From: Prorocentrum cordatum
Taxonomy: Eukaryota > Sar > Dinophyceae > Prorocentrales > Prorocentraceae
Direction of reading: 5' to 3'
Assembly (NCBI GenBank): GCA_963575745.1
Contig: CAUYUJ010020182.1
Coordinates: 136,424-200,423 of the forward strand
DNA: 64,000 nucleotides
Shown here: positions 32,576 through 42,830 of the stretch, piece after piece
Layout: each line of letters begins with the position of its first letter
Position numbering within the stretch: the stretch's first letter is position 1
Made by a program: the position numbers and the translations under genes
The notes under the pieces: generated by a model
Seen by the model: the letters and a program-made list of their open reading frames with translations, nothing else
Databases searched by the model: none
What the model was told of the DNA's origin: nothing

Positions 32576-34113
32576 ATGGACGATGATTTGGCTGGGGATG
32601 GCGACCACGAAGACGCCATGTCAGATATAGCTGGTGATGAAAACACTGATCAAGATGTTGCGGGCCACGGCCCAACCCCAGTTCACGCCGTCCTGCAAAC
32701 ACGTGGGGAATTGGTTGCATATCCAGTGATTGGGAGTTCAGACGGGTTATGGGCACGAGAATTCAGAATCCAACCAACACTATTCGACCGACAGTGCACA
32801 CTTTTCGGAGTTGTTCTTGCCAGATGGAGATTAGTTGCGCTTGCTGAAGCTGAGGCAATGGATGGAGAAATGACGATGCTCATAATAAGGTCAGCTTTAG
32901 CTAAACATCGTGCTGGGTGCTGTGGCGTATTAGTTTACGAAGCTTTGCAAACAATCGAACTTGCAATGCCAATTGCCTGCCCAGGAAGAACGACGAGGCA
33001 ACAGAGTATGATTCTTCTCAGAGGCAAACACTGTGCACAGAGCTGAAGATGGTCAAGCTTCTCCCCACCGACAGTGGGAACACATCTGGCATCAAGCCCG
33101 TTCTGATAACCAAGAGTTGATGACTGGCGATGCTTTCAAACTGTGCCCAGCTCTTGCCATAGGCCTGATGGGGCAGCTCCAAAGTATATTTCATTGCGTA
33201 GTGCTTGGTAGACGCAACCGTAAAGACAAGATCCACTGCACAAGTGGAGGCTGCAACATGGTTTCTCCGTCCCTGCGACGCGGCCGCGCGAGCATGACCG
33301 CGCTGGGCGGCGGCGCGGCATGGAGCCTTCTCTAGTTATCGAGTGGCTGAATGCGACATCGACTCAGACAGCGTTGAGGCACACTTTGAAGGCAGCAAAA
33401 AATTGGGTCATATTGATTGCCAGGCGGACTGGGGCAAATCGCACAGAGACTTTGGAGAAGGTAGGGTCGATTCGATACGATACTTTGCGACGGGCGCGAG
33501 TTCGCTTAGATTTGACTTGCATGCGTCTCTGCCAAGCTTATTTCAAAGATACGCAATGGGACACGCTGGATTTATACATATACATTGACGGAAGCCCTCA
33601 AGGGCGCGGATGGGAAATGCAAGCCGCGACCATCAAGATGTTTGATCATGGTGGCGCTACAGATGTGTTTACCAGGCTCCTGCCTTCCATCTTACTGAAG
33701 CGTACACAGCTAAGTGCAATGTTCAAGTGTTGCGGGCTGCTCTGGCAGCTCCATTTGATGTTCGGCTCCGCCAACATGCGTCGCCTTCTGAGCAGGGTTC
33801 GAGCTGTCGTATCAGACATGGGGACAGAATCAGCGCTAGCTCGAATGAACGACCTACTTCCAGATTTCAATGTTTGTCTGGGACTGCCGCGCGTCCAACG
33901 GCAGACGCGCCTGCTCCCGCGGGCGTTGGTTGCCCCAGGTTGCGGCGCAAGATAGATTTGCTGGTTCGCACGGGGCGCAATAGATTAAGATGGTTTCCCT
34001 TCTTCCTCAAGCGCATCAAGAACATGATTTCACTGCTTCGCGATGAGGTCCGAACACTGTCTCAACCAAACGCACAGCAGGGGGACAGCAATACTGGCGG
34101 CACTGCACCCTGA
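32576..34113 (+). pseudogene. Block A part 1: transposase-like (DDE-like motifs), unit 1
   Basis: ATG 32576 opens an acidic N-terminus (MDDDLAGDGDHEDAM). Coding then passes through frame changes near 33010-33050, 33238 (19 bp lost relative to unit 2) and 33943 (one base). The central part has IYIDGSPQGRGWEM (Asp at 33587), VVSDMGTES (Asp at 33815) and, after the last shift, KIDLLVRTGRNRLRWFPFFL. Paired D-G-S and S-D-x-G-x-E blocks resemble the first two acidic sites of RNase H-fold transposases and integrases; I recall a large dinoflagellate multicopy family with this pattern. No third acidic residue is assigned. Function is inferred only; this copy is broken. Confidence 0.5.
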
Positions 34114-34485
34114 GATGTTTTGGATACCCCACTGCCCGAGCTTAGAACTACTATCAAAACATGGTTTCCAATCATTGGCGTCAGTTGAACACGGACCCCG
34201 TTCCCCCCTGCACCGACGCGACACCCTCGTCAAATCCCACAATAGACAGTTTGCGTTGTTTGATGGTTTCGCTGGTTAGGCCTGGCCACGCGCAAGGTTT
34301 CCTCGGTCATTAATGCTAGGGGGCGCGGCGCCACCAGCCCGCAACACCCAATTGGCGAGCACGGATGGGGTTGAAGGGAAGGGCGGAGGAATGAGAGAGG
34401 AGAGAGGGATCAGGGCGAGGGAAGGCGATGACGGGACTGAGGGAGGGAGATCGCCATGTGAATGCGCTTGGCATGAGACAGCGTT
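34114..34485 (+). other. Gap between block A parts; possible intron
   Basis: GC-rich, low protein-likeness in all frames, including a purine-rich stretch at 34375-34455. It separates two coding-like parts of what seems one gene, so it may be a retained intron or an insertion. Splice sites were not defined. Unit 2 has the same gap (44193-44567). Confidence 0.35.
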
Positions 34486-37053
34486 GTGTTTCCAAAGGGT
34501 ATCCAGCAGATATTGTCCACCAACTGGAAACGAGATGGGCTCCACGGTCTCTCAGATATCTTGCTGAAGACGCCTTTGCCCGCGTTTGCAGCGTGGCGGT
34601 GGAACAAATTATACTTGTGCTTAAAAGGTCTTGATTCGTTCGTCTGGTCTGCCGCTGCTCACTTCAATCGGAGATCCCTCGGAGAAGTTCGGGATAAGGT
34701 CAGGCTCGGCATCGTGCTAGGTGCATTGAGTAGTGCAACATTCCCCTACGAGTTCCAAGTAATCATGTGGTTCAGTTGGTGGCTTCGTGGCATCCAGAAG
34801 TTCGCGGGCCATTGCCCTTGCCATCGCGAAAGATGGGGAAGCGATGAACCGAACGACTGTTCTAGGACAGGATATTTGTTAGGTTTTGCGTGCGACTTTG
34901 CACTGGAAGTTTTCAAGGATGGCCTCGAAGAATCAAGATCGTGGGTTCCTGGTACTTTCGGGCCTTTCCTCAGCGATGCAAAAGGCCTCGCGAGCAGCAC
35001 GTATGCTCTTGGAGCCCTCAAGTTGAGATTTTTGGATGATGTGCCGTACGTCCTCGGAATGCTTCACCGGCCAGGGATTCGCGACAAGTGTATTATTCGT
35101 TTTAATGCTCATCCCAGTTGCATGCGCGATTCAACGACGCTCGCCGTCTTGGGGCGTGACTCGCCATTGCGAGCTGACGTTCTTGCGATGTCTGGGGGCG
35201 GGCAGGGGGTGGGCCGAAGATTGGAAGCATAAGTAAACTCGATCAAGTTCGCACCGCTCGATGACAAAATGGCCGAAGGCCCGCGTGCATTAGCGCAAGA
35301 TGCACACCGCAAAGCGTATCGTGCAATATTTCCTTGGATAGCTAGCACAATGAGGTTAGACGCAAACTTGCAAGACGCGGAGTAGTTGCCAAGCACCACT
35401 GGTCAGGACATTAACGAACATTGGGAAAAGTCAACATCGATTCTGCAAGTATCCCCTTACAAACGCAAGCAGGCTGTAAAGAAAAATCGGAAGTGGTGTG
35501 GAAAACGTACTTATACTATTGAACACTTCGACAATCTAGCATTTGGAATGGCCGATCTTGGGGCTGCTGGCGGCGGTCATCACGGGGGAGGCGGCGGCGG
35601 CGGGGGCCCCCCTGGAGACGGACCCGATGATGACTTTGAGGCTGACGGCGCAGACGGTGATTTACCCGATGATCCAAAAGGGGATGATGAGGAGGACGAC
35701 GACGATGGAGCTGACGGCGGAGCCGGTGGAAACGACGATTTGCCAAAAGGAGGAGGTGGCGGCATAGACAAGCGGAGTGCGAGCTTACTTGGTGATTTTC
35801 TGTCAAAAACCATTATCCCGTATCAGTATTACTCTGTGCCGCTGCCGCATACTGGCGTCGATGACGAGAACGAGATCATGTATTTCCAGCTGTTGAGCTT
35901 AAAGGTGAATGCAACAATCGTGCCGACTGTTTCCCATCAGAGCTCATCCGAACCTGGTACGTTTATAGCGCATATTCAAAAACTGGAACCCTGGATAGGC
36001 GAAGGCAACCAACACAAGAAACAAGTAGACGCGCACCCCCTCGAGGATCCAGGACCCTTGGACATGTTTTCGCTGGCGAGCCTTCCGAAGATCTCCAGGC
36101 GAGGGCTTCGCGTGTGGAAAGTGACAGAAAGTGATATAGATGGATGTTCGAGGCTGTGTGATCCAGGGCACGTAGCGCCCTGTGGGAATAAACTGTCTTG
36201 GCCAACTTTAAGCCTTTGGGACGAGTTGGAACTACAGGGGTGGGTACCTCACAAAGGTATTGTGCACTACACACACGCAAACTCGCCATCGATGTATGAT
36301 TGTAGACAGATTCGCGTCGGGAGGAAGTATTACTTTCTATGCTTGTTATCGTTAGAAATGCTGTTCGATCGAGGTGCTCGGGAGTTTCGCTCGGCAGAGA
36401 CGGATGCGTTTTTCCAAGTGTTGCTGAAGTACCCCCACAAGGCAAACCCGCATGAGTCGAAGGAGAAACACATGGAAAGTTTAAACAGCGGTGCCAAAGA
36501 TGGAATCGATGTGTCGGCTGCCCTCGAGCGGCCACGAAAAAGAAAGCGCGCCCCTTCTGAGGGCGAGTTAGTGGGGGACGACGGGACCTGGAAACCACCA
36601 GACGAGGACATCCACGGCGACATTGTGCACCCCAAGGGCCCCTACCAACGGGGAGCTTCTGAATCTGAGCTCGGCAACTCTGCCGACGAAGCCGTCGCTC
36701 CGGTAGATCCAGAGATTGGAGGTGGCGCAGACGCCGCCCCTGCAGGCCCTGGAGAGGACGCCCCGCACGAGCTCCCGATCTTTATCGAAGGGCAACGCGA
36801 TGCGAGGGAGCACCCTCTGGGACCGAATGGCACCTTGCACTCGGGCTTGCGAGTTATGTGTGCAAATCCTAACCACATTAATTGTAGGAAGTTTAGATCT
36901 TTGAAACTCGGAGTTGTAAGATGGGGCCCTCGTGCTGCCGTGTTTTTCCTTGGCGCCTGGCTTGAGCTAGGGCGTGATGCCCACTACAAAAATCAGCACA
37001 GGGCGCCGAGGCAAGCAGAGGTAGACGCATATGCAGAATCACGTAAGCTGTGA
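34486..37053 (+). pseudogene. Block A part 2: Cys/His and acidic-linker protein, unit 1
   Basis: One frame runs 856 codons with only two stops, TAA 35230-35232 and TAG 35383-35385, both also in unit 2. In order: WFSWWLRGIQKFAG and a CPCH motif (34813-34824); SRSWVPGTFGPFLSDAKGLA; a Gly/Asp/Glu linker (about 35560-35770); a folded-looking region (PYQYYSVPLPHTGVDDENEI); a basic patch PRKRKRAP that could be a nuclear signal (about 36529); an acidic Pro/Gly stretch; and a C-terminal CANPNHINC cluster ending HRAPRQAEVDAYAESRKL. The first codon given follows a stop (TGA 34474) and is not a real start. Probably the downstream part of the same gene as part 1. Function unknown. Confidence 0.6.
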
Positions 37054-37232
37054 GCAAAAATAACACCGCCTTGCGTTATCATCACAAAACAAAGCAGCAT
37101 CAACAATCCAAACACCATTGCAAGCCTCTCCCGTTCGGTTTTGGCCCTCATTCCTTCTCCGTCCTCATCCTTTCCCCTCGTCAACCTCCTCCTCTACACG
37201 GTCCACCCCCAACGCCGGCGATATCATCAGGT

Positions 37233-37254
37233 TCCGCAGCCTTTCATTCTCAAG
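37233..37254 (+). other. Spliced-leader relic 1 (unit 1)
   Basis: Matches the 22-nt dinoflagellate spliced leader at 16 of 22 positions without gaps, including TCCG, AGCC and the terminal CTCAAG. It lies 52 bases upstream of the ATG of block B. Unit 2 copy: 47315-47336, one further change. Confidence 0.5.
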
Positions 37255-37306
37255 TTTGTCGAGAGATCATTCCTAGACTGAGCAGCGGTTTCGAGTACAC
37301 ACCAGC

Positions 37307-37594
37307 ATGGCGCCGAAGAGGGACTGGATCCTGCGTCTGAATCCACCCGCGCGGAGGAAGGCGAGGCATATTTTGCGCAAGCTTCGCGTGCAGCAGGTTC
37401 GTAACCTCACGTTGAGCAAGCGACTCAAGGAGATGAGGACGGTGATGAATAATGCGAACAAGGCAAGTGTTGCTGCCATGACGAGGGACACGGATTCAGC
37501 CCAGAAGGGAATCACGGAAGCAGAGATCGCAGGCCAGGTTTCAGATGATGAAGGTTGGCAGGGGATGAGTGAACGCGAAGCTGCCAAGACTTGA
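37307..37594 (+). CDS. Block B: small basic helical protein, unit 1
   Basis: The 95-codon ORF opens with ATG 37307 (context CCAGCATGG) behind a spliced-leader relic. The N-terminal half is strongly basic (MAPKRDWILRLNPPARRKAR, LSKRLKEMRT) and predicted helical; the C-terminal third is acidic (AEIAGQVSDDEGW). No family is recognised. In unit 2 a 16-bp insertion changes the last few residues (ends QSGPPSGDE), so the C-terminus is not conserved. It could be the intact remainder of a longer protein or a retroposed 5' fragment. Confidence 0.4.
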   Translation: MAPKRDWILRLNPPARRKARHILRKLRVQQVRNLTLSKRLKEMRTVMNNANKASVAAMTRDTDSAQKGITEAEIAGQVSDDEGWQGMSEREAAKT

Positions 37595-37922
37595 GTGAGA
37601 GCACGAGATGTTTCGAGCGCCTCGAAGATCATCATTATCATCATCATCACCATCATCATCATCGTGGTCCTTGTATTTACCATAGTCGTGACGTCACCGA
37701 AACCGTCGTCGAAAAACTTGAGGGCGCGAAGATTTCTCAGGCTTCGGGCCCATCCAATCAGCTGCGCCCCGCCTGCTGCTTTCCGAGATTGCCCAATTAC
37801 GAAACGTCGACATATTCCATGTGCCAGGCTTAGGTGATGGTCAGTGGTCATACATATATGTATATTTGCACTGGCAACGATTTGATCGAATATGAATGTT
37901 GAAAAAACAAGCGGGTCCGTGG
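37595..37922 (+). other. Spacer with ATC microsatellite
   Basis: 37625-37668 is imperfect (ATC)n. The remainder has no coding signal. Confidence 0.5.
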
Positions 37923-37946
37923 TCCGTAGCCGTTTCTTGGCTCGAG
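37923..37946 (+). other. Spliced-leader relic 2 (unit 1)
   Basis: TCCGTAGCC, then GTTTCT, then TGGCTCGAG: the spliced leader with a two-base insertion in the T run and two A-to-G changes. It lies 37 bases before ATG 37984 of block C. Unit 2 copy: 48022-48045, unchanged. Confidence 0.65.
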
Positions 37947-37983
37947 ACGGACAGTTACCAGTAGCAAACACAGTCGCAGTAAG

Positions 37984-38713
37984 ATGCCCGACCTTCCGAG
38001 AGAACGCTCCCCCGATAACACTACAGAGCTACACATGAGCAGATACCCATGTCTTCATGTAAATTTGGATGCGCTTCCACCAAACTACGCGAGGACGGAA
38101 ATACTCAAGATACCCATCATGATCAAGTTTCGCGGTAGGCCGCGTGATTTGACAGCCGAGCGTCGCGAGTTTTACGGGATGTTGAAGGGCGATGGCGCAG
38201 CAGTGAAAAAAACAGCGGGCATCAGACCCAGCAGCGACCCCAGCGGCCCCGATTTCTATAGATGAGAGCCCGCCGCGGCAATCTGATCAGACTCCTGAGT
38301 CCGAGAAGCCAAAGCCACCACCGAAAGCCACAGTCTGGAAACCTGGGCACTCGCCGACGGAGCAAACGCAGGCGAGGAATGACGGTACGCAACCGCTCTA
38401 CCAGGAGGACTACGGCTTCGGCGGCGACGGCCGCATGGAGGGGCACGGCGACGGTGACAAGATCGAGCAGCATCTCAAGATGGACGAGGGGCAAAACAGC
38501 GTCACCATAAACATCACATTCGACCAACAGTCGAAACGTGGTGTGGCTTTCGGTGAGGTTCTCAAAAATCTCGACAGTGGCCTCGACCCAGCCTCTTCTT
38601 CAGTCGCACCTGATAGTGTACAGCACCTGAGGAGCGTCAGTGATAGAGAAGCTGTTGATGGCAAAAAGCCTGAAGACGATGAAGGTGACGGGACTCAGCT
38701 TTGGAGGTTGTAA
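37984..38713 (+). pseudogene. Block C: Pro-rich protein with one frameshift, unit 1
   Basis: ATG 37984 opens MPDLPRERSPDN and a compact segment (LHVNLDALPPNYARTEILKI, RGRPRDLTAERREFYGMLKG). After an A7 run (38206-38212) coding quality moves to the +1 frame: AATPAAPISIDESPPRQSDQ, a Pro/Lys-rich linker (TPESEKPKPPPKATVWKPGH), then INITFDQQSKRGVAFGEVLK and an acidic tail ending TQLWRL at TAA 38711. A one-base indel in the A run accounts for the break. Total about 240 residues. No family recognised. Unit 2 shares the A7 run; it lacks the TGA at 38263 but still ends 21 bases later in that frame. Confidence 0.45.
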
Positions 38714-39788
38714 GTGCAGACTGATGAGCCTTAGGACGTAGGATTGATGATGCTACTCTCTTGGCGCACAGCTGGAATGCGGCACTCATCCGCGGCTTCT
38801 AGAAACGACTGATGCTGACAAAAACACGCACACACAAACGCACACACACAGTATAGTTTATTCAAAAGGCTATCGCCAATCTGCATGCAGATGCTCATTC
38901 TAAGTGCGTTCGCCTCTCCGCCCCTCAATGTTATGGGGGCTACCCCTCTCAAGCTGGGCGGGGCCCACTGGCTCGCTCGAGCTGCCGTGCTGAGCGATCC
39001 CACCACTACCATCACCACAACCGCCACCGTCATCGTCATAACCATCATCATGATCACCATCATCACCATAATCACCATCGACACAAAGGTCATCATCTTT
39101 GACACCCGCCATCGCCACCATCATCAGCGACTCCATCATGAAATCATCGCCGAAACCATTACCACCATCAATGCCATCTTCATTATCGTGGTATCTGCCT
39201 TTCAGGCCTTCAACACAAAACCAAAGGTGGCCATAAGAAGCCACGGGAGGCGAGCGGGCTACGGCCGACCTCCAGGCAGAGAGTCTGCGGAGGGGTCTAT
39301 CGGACTCAGTCGGAGCATGGGTTCAACGAGCAACAGGACTCGTGAGGAGTCGGGCCCGGCCAGCGGAGCTCTCCTGGGCTCCCTCTTGGGGCATCGTTTG
39401 GAGTTTTCTCGGGGCCCTCTTACTGCTCCTATTGGGGCTCATCTTGGGACCCTCTGGGCCCTTCTGAGGCTCTCTTGGGGGCCTCTCAGGCCCTTTCTGG
39501 GGTCCTCCCCTGGGGCTTTATCGGGGCTCTCTTGGAGCTCCATTGGGGCCTTCTCGGGCCCTCTTGGAGCCCCTCTACGGGACTCAGAGGGCCCTATTTC
39601 AGCCCTCCGTCCTGCGGATAACGAGGGGATTGTTTAGGCTCCCCAGATACGAACCATGCAATAGTTTGCCCCCTCGACACAGGGGGCGTAGGTTTGTTTA
39701 GTACAAAATCAAGTTGTAGTGGGGTTAGTTTGCCTGCGTTGGCCATGGCTGGCCAATTAGTTTGGCCGCCATGAATCCGCGGCCACCC
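38714..39788 (+). other. Noncoding, low-complexity stretch of unit 1
   Basis: Contains CACACA near 38826-38851, CATCACCAT repeats (39000-39150) and GGGGCTCTCTTGG-type decamers (39350-39610). A 250-codon frame across it (38885-39637) is repeat-driven. Confidence 0.5.
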
Positions 39789-40313
39789 CAAGTTAGCACA
39801 ACCAATGCACAACCAATGCACAACCAATGCACAGACAACCCCTCAGTTAGCACAAACAACACCCAGTTAGCACAACCAATGCACAACCAATGCACAACCA
39901 ATGCACAGACAACTCCTCAGTTAGCACAGACAACACCCAGTTAGCACAACCAATGCACAACCAATGCACAATCAATGCACAGACAACCCTTCAGTTAGCA
40001 CAAGCAACACCCAGTTAGCACAACCAATGCACAGACAACTCTTCAGTTAGCACAAACAACACCCAGTTAGCACAACCAATGCACAACCAATGCACAACCA
40101 ACGCACAGACAACTCCTCAGTTAGCACAGACAACACCCAGTTAGCACAACCAATGCACAACCAATGCGCAGACAACTCTTCAGTTAGCACAAACAACACC
40201 CAGGTAGCACAACCAATGCACAGACAACTCTTCAGTTAGCACAAACAACACCCAGTTAGCACAACCAATGCACAACCAATGCACAGACCTCTCTTCAATT
40301 ACCACAATCAACA
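39789..40313 (+). repeat. Minisatellite TTAGCACAACCAATGCAC, unit 1
   Basis: Tandem phrases TTAGCACAACCAATGCACAA, CCAATGCACAGACAACTC and TTAGCACAAACAACACCCAG in compound order. The unit 2 copy is nearly the same length, so copy number has been stable since duplication. Confidence 0.85.
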
Positions 40314-40369
40314 CGCACGCACGTTGTACTGTTTCCTTTGTTTAAACTAGCAATCGCCAGGAATCCTCA

Positions 40370-40640
40370 AGATTTTTCCTGTTTCTCAGGATTTCCGATG
40401 AGCCCTTAGGACTTAGGACTCCTCAAGATTACCTTGGGTTCCCCAGGGTTCTTGCAACCCTGGGATTCCTCCGGGTTCTTTTAACTCCTCTGGATTCCTG
40501 CGATTCCTTCGGCTTTCTCAAGACTCCCTGAGATTCCTGCGGATTCCTTTGGGCCCCTCATGATTCGTACAATTCCTCAAGGCTCGTAAAGATTCCCCAT
40601 AGCTCCTCAGAATTCCAGAAGACTCCTCAAGATCCTGGCT
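40370..40640 (+). repeat. Degenerate CTCAAGATTCCT repeat, unit 1
   Basis: Loose repeats of CTCAAGATTCC, GGGTTCTTGC and GATTCCTGCG. Noncoding. Unit 2 copy at about 50468-50738. Confidence 0.55.
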
Positions 40641-40878
40641 TTTTTACGCATTGGTTGAAATCTCCAGGAATCACACAGGCGGGGGCCCAAATCCGTGTAG
40701 CTCTCGACCCGATCCCTGGGGCCGAGGCCCAAACCCTGGAGCTCTCGACCTAATCCCACGGGCTGGGCCCAAACTGGAGTTCTCGACTGAATCCCTGGGG
40801 CTAGGCCCGAACCATTGGTGCTCTCGGCCGACTCCTTGGAACGGGCCGTCGTTTGAAGCTCGGGGGCCCCTCCGATGT

Positions 40879-40900
40879 TCCGTAGCTACTTTGGCTTAGA
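40879..40900 (+). other. Spliced-leader relic 3 (unit 1)
   Basis: TCCGTAGCTACTTTGGCTTA then GA matches the spliced leader at 17 of 22 positions with no gaps; all five differences are transitions. It lies 36 bases before ATG 40937 of block D. Unit 2 copy: 50977-50998, identical. Confidence 0.7.
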
Positions 40901-40936
40901 CAGTTTTGCTTTTTTGGGCTGAGCGCCTACTGTACC

Positions 40937-42067
40937 ATGCACCAGCAAGGCGACGAAGACATGAAGTCAGACGTAGATTCTCACATTGAAGAACTATGGC
41001 CATACAAGCAACTCGTTCTCACAGACCCGGCACAACAGCCGTTGCCCACGGACGAGAAAAGTTTGGAGCTGCATCGGGAAACATGTTTTCACATTAAAGT
41101 GTTATGTGGCATGCGGGCAAAGGGACCATATTTCAAGGTAAGTGGTTGAGAGTCCAAGACGTTCAGAACATACGACAAATTGAGCTTCGATGGCACAGAG
41201 TTGAAGTACGGCTTAACATACTGGGGCTCACCCCACTGGGGAGAAAGTAGCGATGCAGGATGGCGCCAATGGCGCGACTCGGCGGCATTCAAAACAAACG
41301 CATTCGAGTCAATGAGTTGGCTTAGCCCACAGGCGCTTATTTTGATGACATTCGCTGAAAAATACAAAGTGGAGTTCTGGTCGCCATATTTCAACAGCGC
41401 AGGCGAGCCTGACCATAGAGTCAGCAGAAAACTAGAGATATGCGAATGCTACTTCAGGCAATATAGGCCATCAGCTAGTGGCAAAGACTTCCATGTACTG
41501 GACCCGTCAAATAAAATAATGGTGGCAATGCTCGCTCCGCCTAAGTACCGGCATTGTGTGACGATGTACAAAGAAGACCCTCCTACACTCGACGTGGGGA
41601 CTACGATGATCCGGACATTACAGGCGCTTCCCTCGGATGAATGGGCAGTGGAGTTGGGGGGTCAGTCGTTTTCACTATCGCACGAGATTCATCTGGCGAA
41701 GTTGGCAATGGACAGGAACAATCAGACTACACAGGGGCCCCCGCAGTGATGGAATCAATAATTGATTACACAAATGTTTGTATGGTGCTACGGATGCCAC
41801 GATACTGGGACACTTCAAAGACGGCGCTACACATTACAAGATGCTGGCGTACATATAACTTCCGACATACTGCATCGATGGTTCACTGTTCAAGGAGCGC
41901 TGCAGATGACACGTACTTCAACTTGATGCCTTCACGTTCTGCGACGTTCGTTTCACAGGAATGCTTTTGCGACCGAAAATGGGGTACATAATCATGATGA
42001 TGATTCGGATTCTGAGTTCAAAAGACAGAAGACATTGTGTATTAGTCGTGACGAAGTAAAACGATGA
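40937..42067 (+). pseudogene. Block D: ~376-codon frame with four stops, unit 1
   Basis: A single frame from ATG 40937 to TGA 42065-42067 stays protein-like throughout yet contains TGA 41147, TGA 41747, TAA 41759 and TGA 41924. Segments: MHQQGDEDMKSDVDSHIEEL; LKYGLTYWGSPHWGESSDAG; YKVEFWSPYFNSAGEPDHRV; CYFRQYRPSASGKDF; after the third stop FVWCYGCHDTGTLQRRRY and TSDILHRWFTVQGALQMTRT; after the fourth HNHDDDSDSEFKRQKT. Aromatic-rich with scattered Cys/His; no family recognised. All four stops are in unit 2 as well. A spliced-leader relic precedes it, so it is probably a retroposed gene copy. Confidence 0.5.
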
Positions 42068-42830
42068 TGCACATGATGTTGGCATCAATTTCCAATCGGC
42101 GCATTTGGCGCTCGCTGGCCCGACCCAGGGATACACATAGTGCTGCACCCCATAATTCAATATTGGATAGGGAATCGGCCACCTCGGTTCATGGAGGTGC
42201 GCCGTTCTAGTTCGTGCAGTGCGGCTTGCAACATCCCACTACAGGCGTCCCCCCTCCTCATACTCCTCTTCCTCCTCAGCGCACTGGGCATGGAACCATA
42301 ACACTGCACGAGCGTGGGCAGCGTAAGTAAGTATGACACATCGACAGTGAACACAAATACAGCTTCCTTAGACGAAGCGTTTAGGATCACAACAAATATG
42401 AGCTCCCACGAAAGGCAAACACAGACAGCACAAACACAGCAACACAACCAATATATCACAACCTCAGCCTAGCAACACAGAGGGTTAATACAGCAATTTA
42501 GAAACGCTGTTGAACACCAATGTGTTGTTCTAGGGACGAAGCCATCAGAACACGGTCCACCCCCCTAAACGGATACGTAGTGACAAACATCACATGGGAG
42601 AACGAAGCACAGGCAACTATTTAGGCAACACCGCATAGGAAACACTTCACGCACTCGAAATGCACCTCGAGACGTTTCTCTGGCCGAGGCCCTCACCCAG
42701 GCCGCGCGCACTTCCCTCAGGGCACTCTGCTTTGAACCAGGGCCCTCATCGAGGTCGCACCTCAGGGCTCCATGGTTCTCCCTCCTCCTCACTCCTTCTG
42801 TTTCCCTCCCCCTTCTCCCTCCCCCTCACT
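42068..42830 (+). other. Noncoding end of unit 1 and inter-unit spacer
   Basis: No gene. 42809-42830 (CCCTTCTCCCTCCCCCTC and flanking bases) is present only here and marks the duplication junction. Confidence 0.6.

Larger units (their letters stand above)
32771..42808 (+). repeat. Direct tandem duplication, unit 1 (~10.04 kb)
   Basis: Unit 1 aligns with 42831-52907 in the same orientation. Alignment begins at CAACCAACACTATTCGACCG in both (32771; 42831) and ends at CTTCTGTTTCCCTC in both (42808; 52907). A 22-bp pyrimidine-rich spacer separates the units. The offset is 10060 at the start and 10099 at the end because of indels, mainly +19 (33238), +3 (34150-34240) and +16 (37559). Divergence by eye is about 0.5-1.3%. 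It holds blocks A (minus its first ~195 bases), B, C and D plus noncoding repeats. Confidence 0.95.

Noticed and set aside
35516-36598. Minus-strand ORFs antisense to block A (for example 211 codons at 35963-36598, repeated at 46045-46680)
   Set aside because: Shadows of the long + frame; their conservation in unit 2 follows from the duplication itself.
38206-38212. Programmed -1 frameshift in block C
   Set aside because: The required shift is +1 relative to the upstream frame, and the A run does not place a standard slippery heptamer in phase.
38885-39637. 250-codon ORF, present in both units (also 48984-49736)
   Set aside because: It crosses CAT repeats and GGGGCTC decamers; the composition is Ile/Thr then Leu/Gly/Pro runs with no domain.
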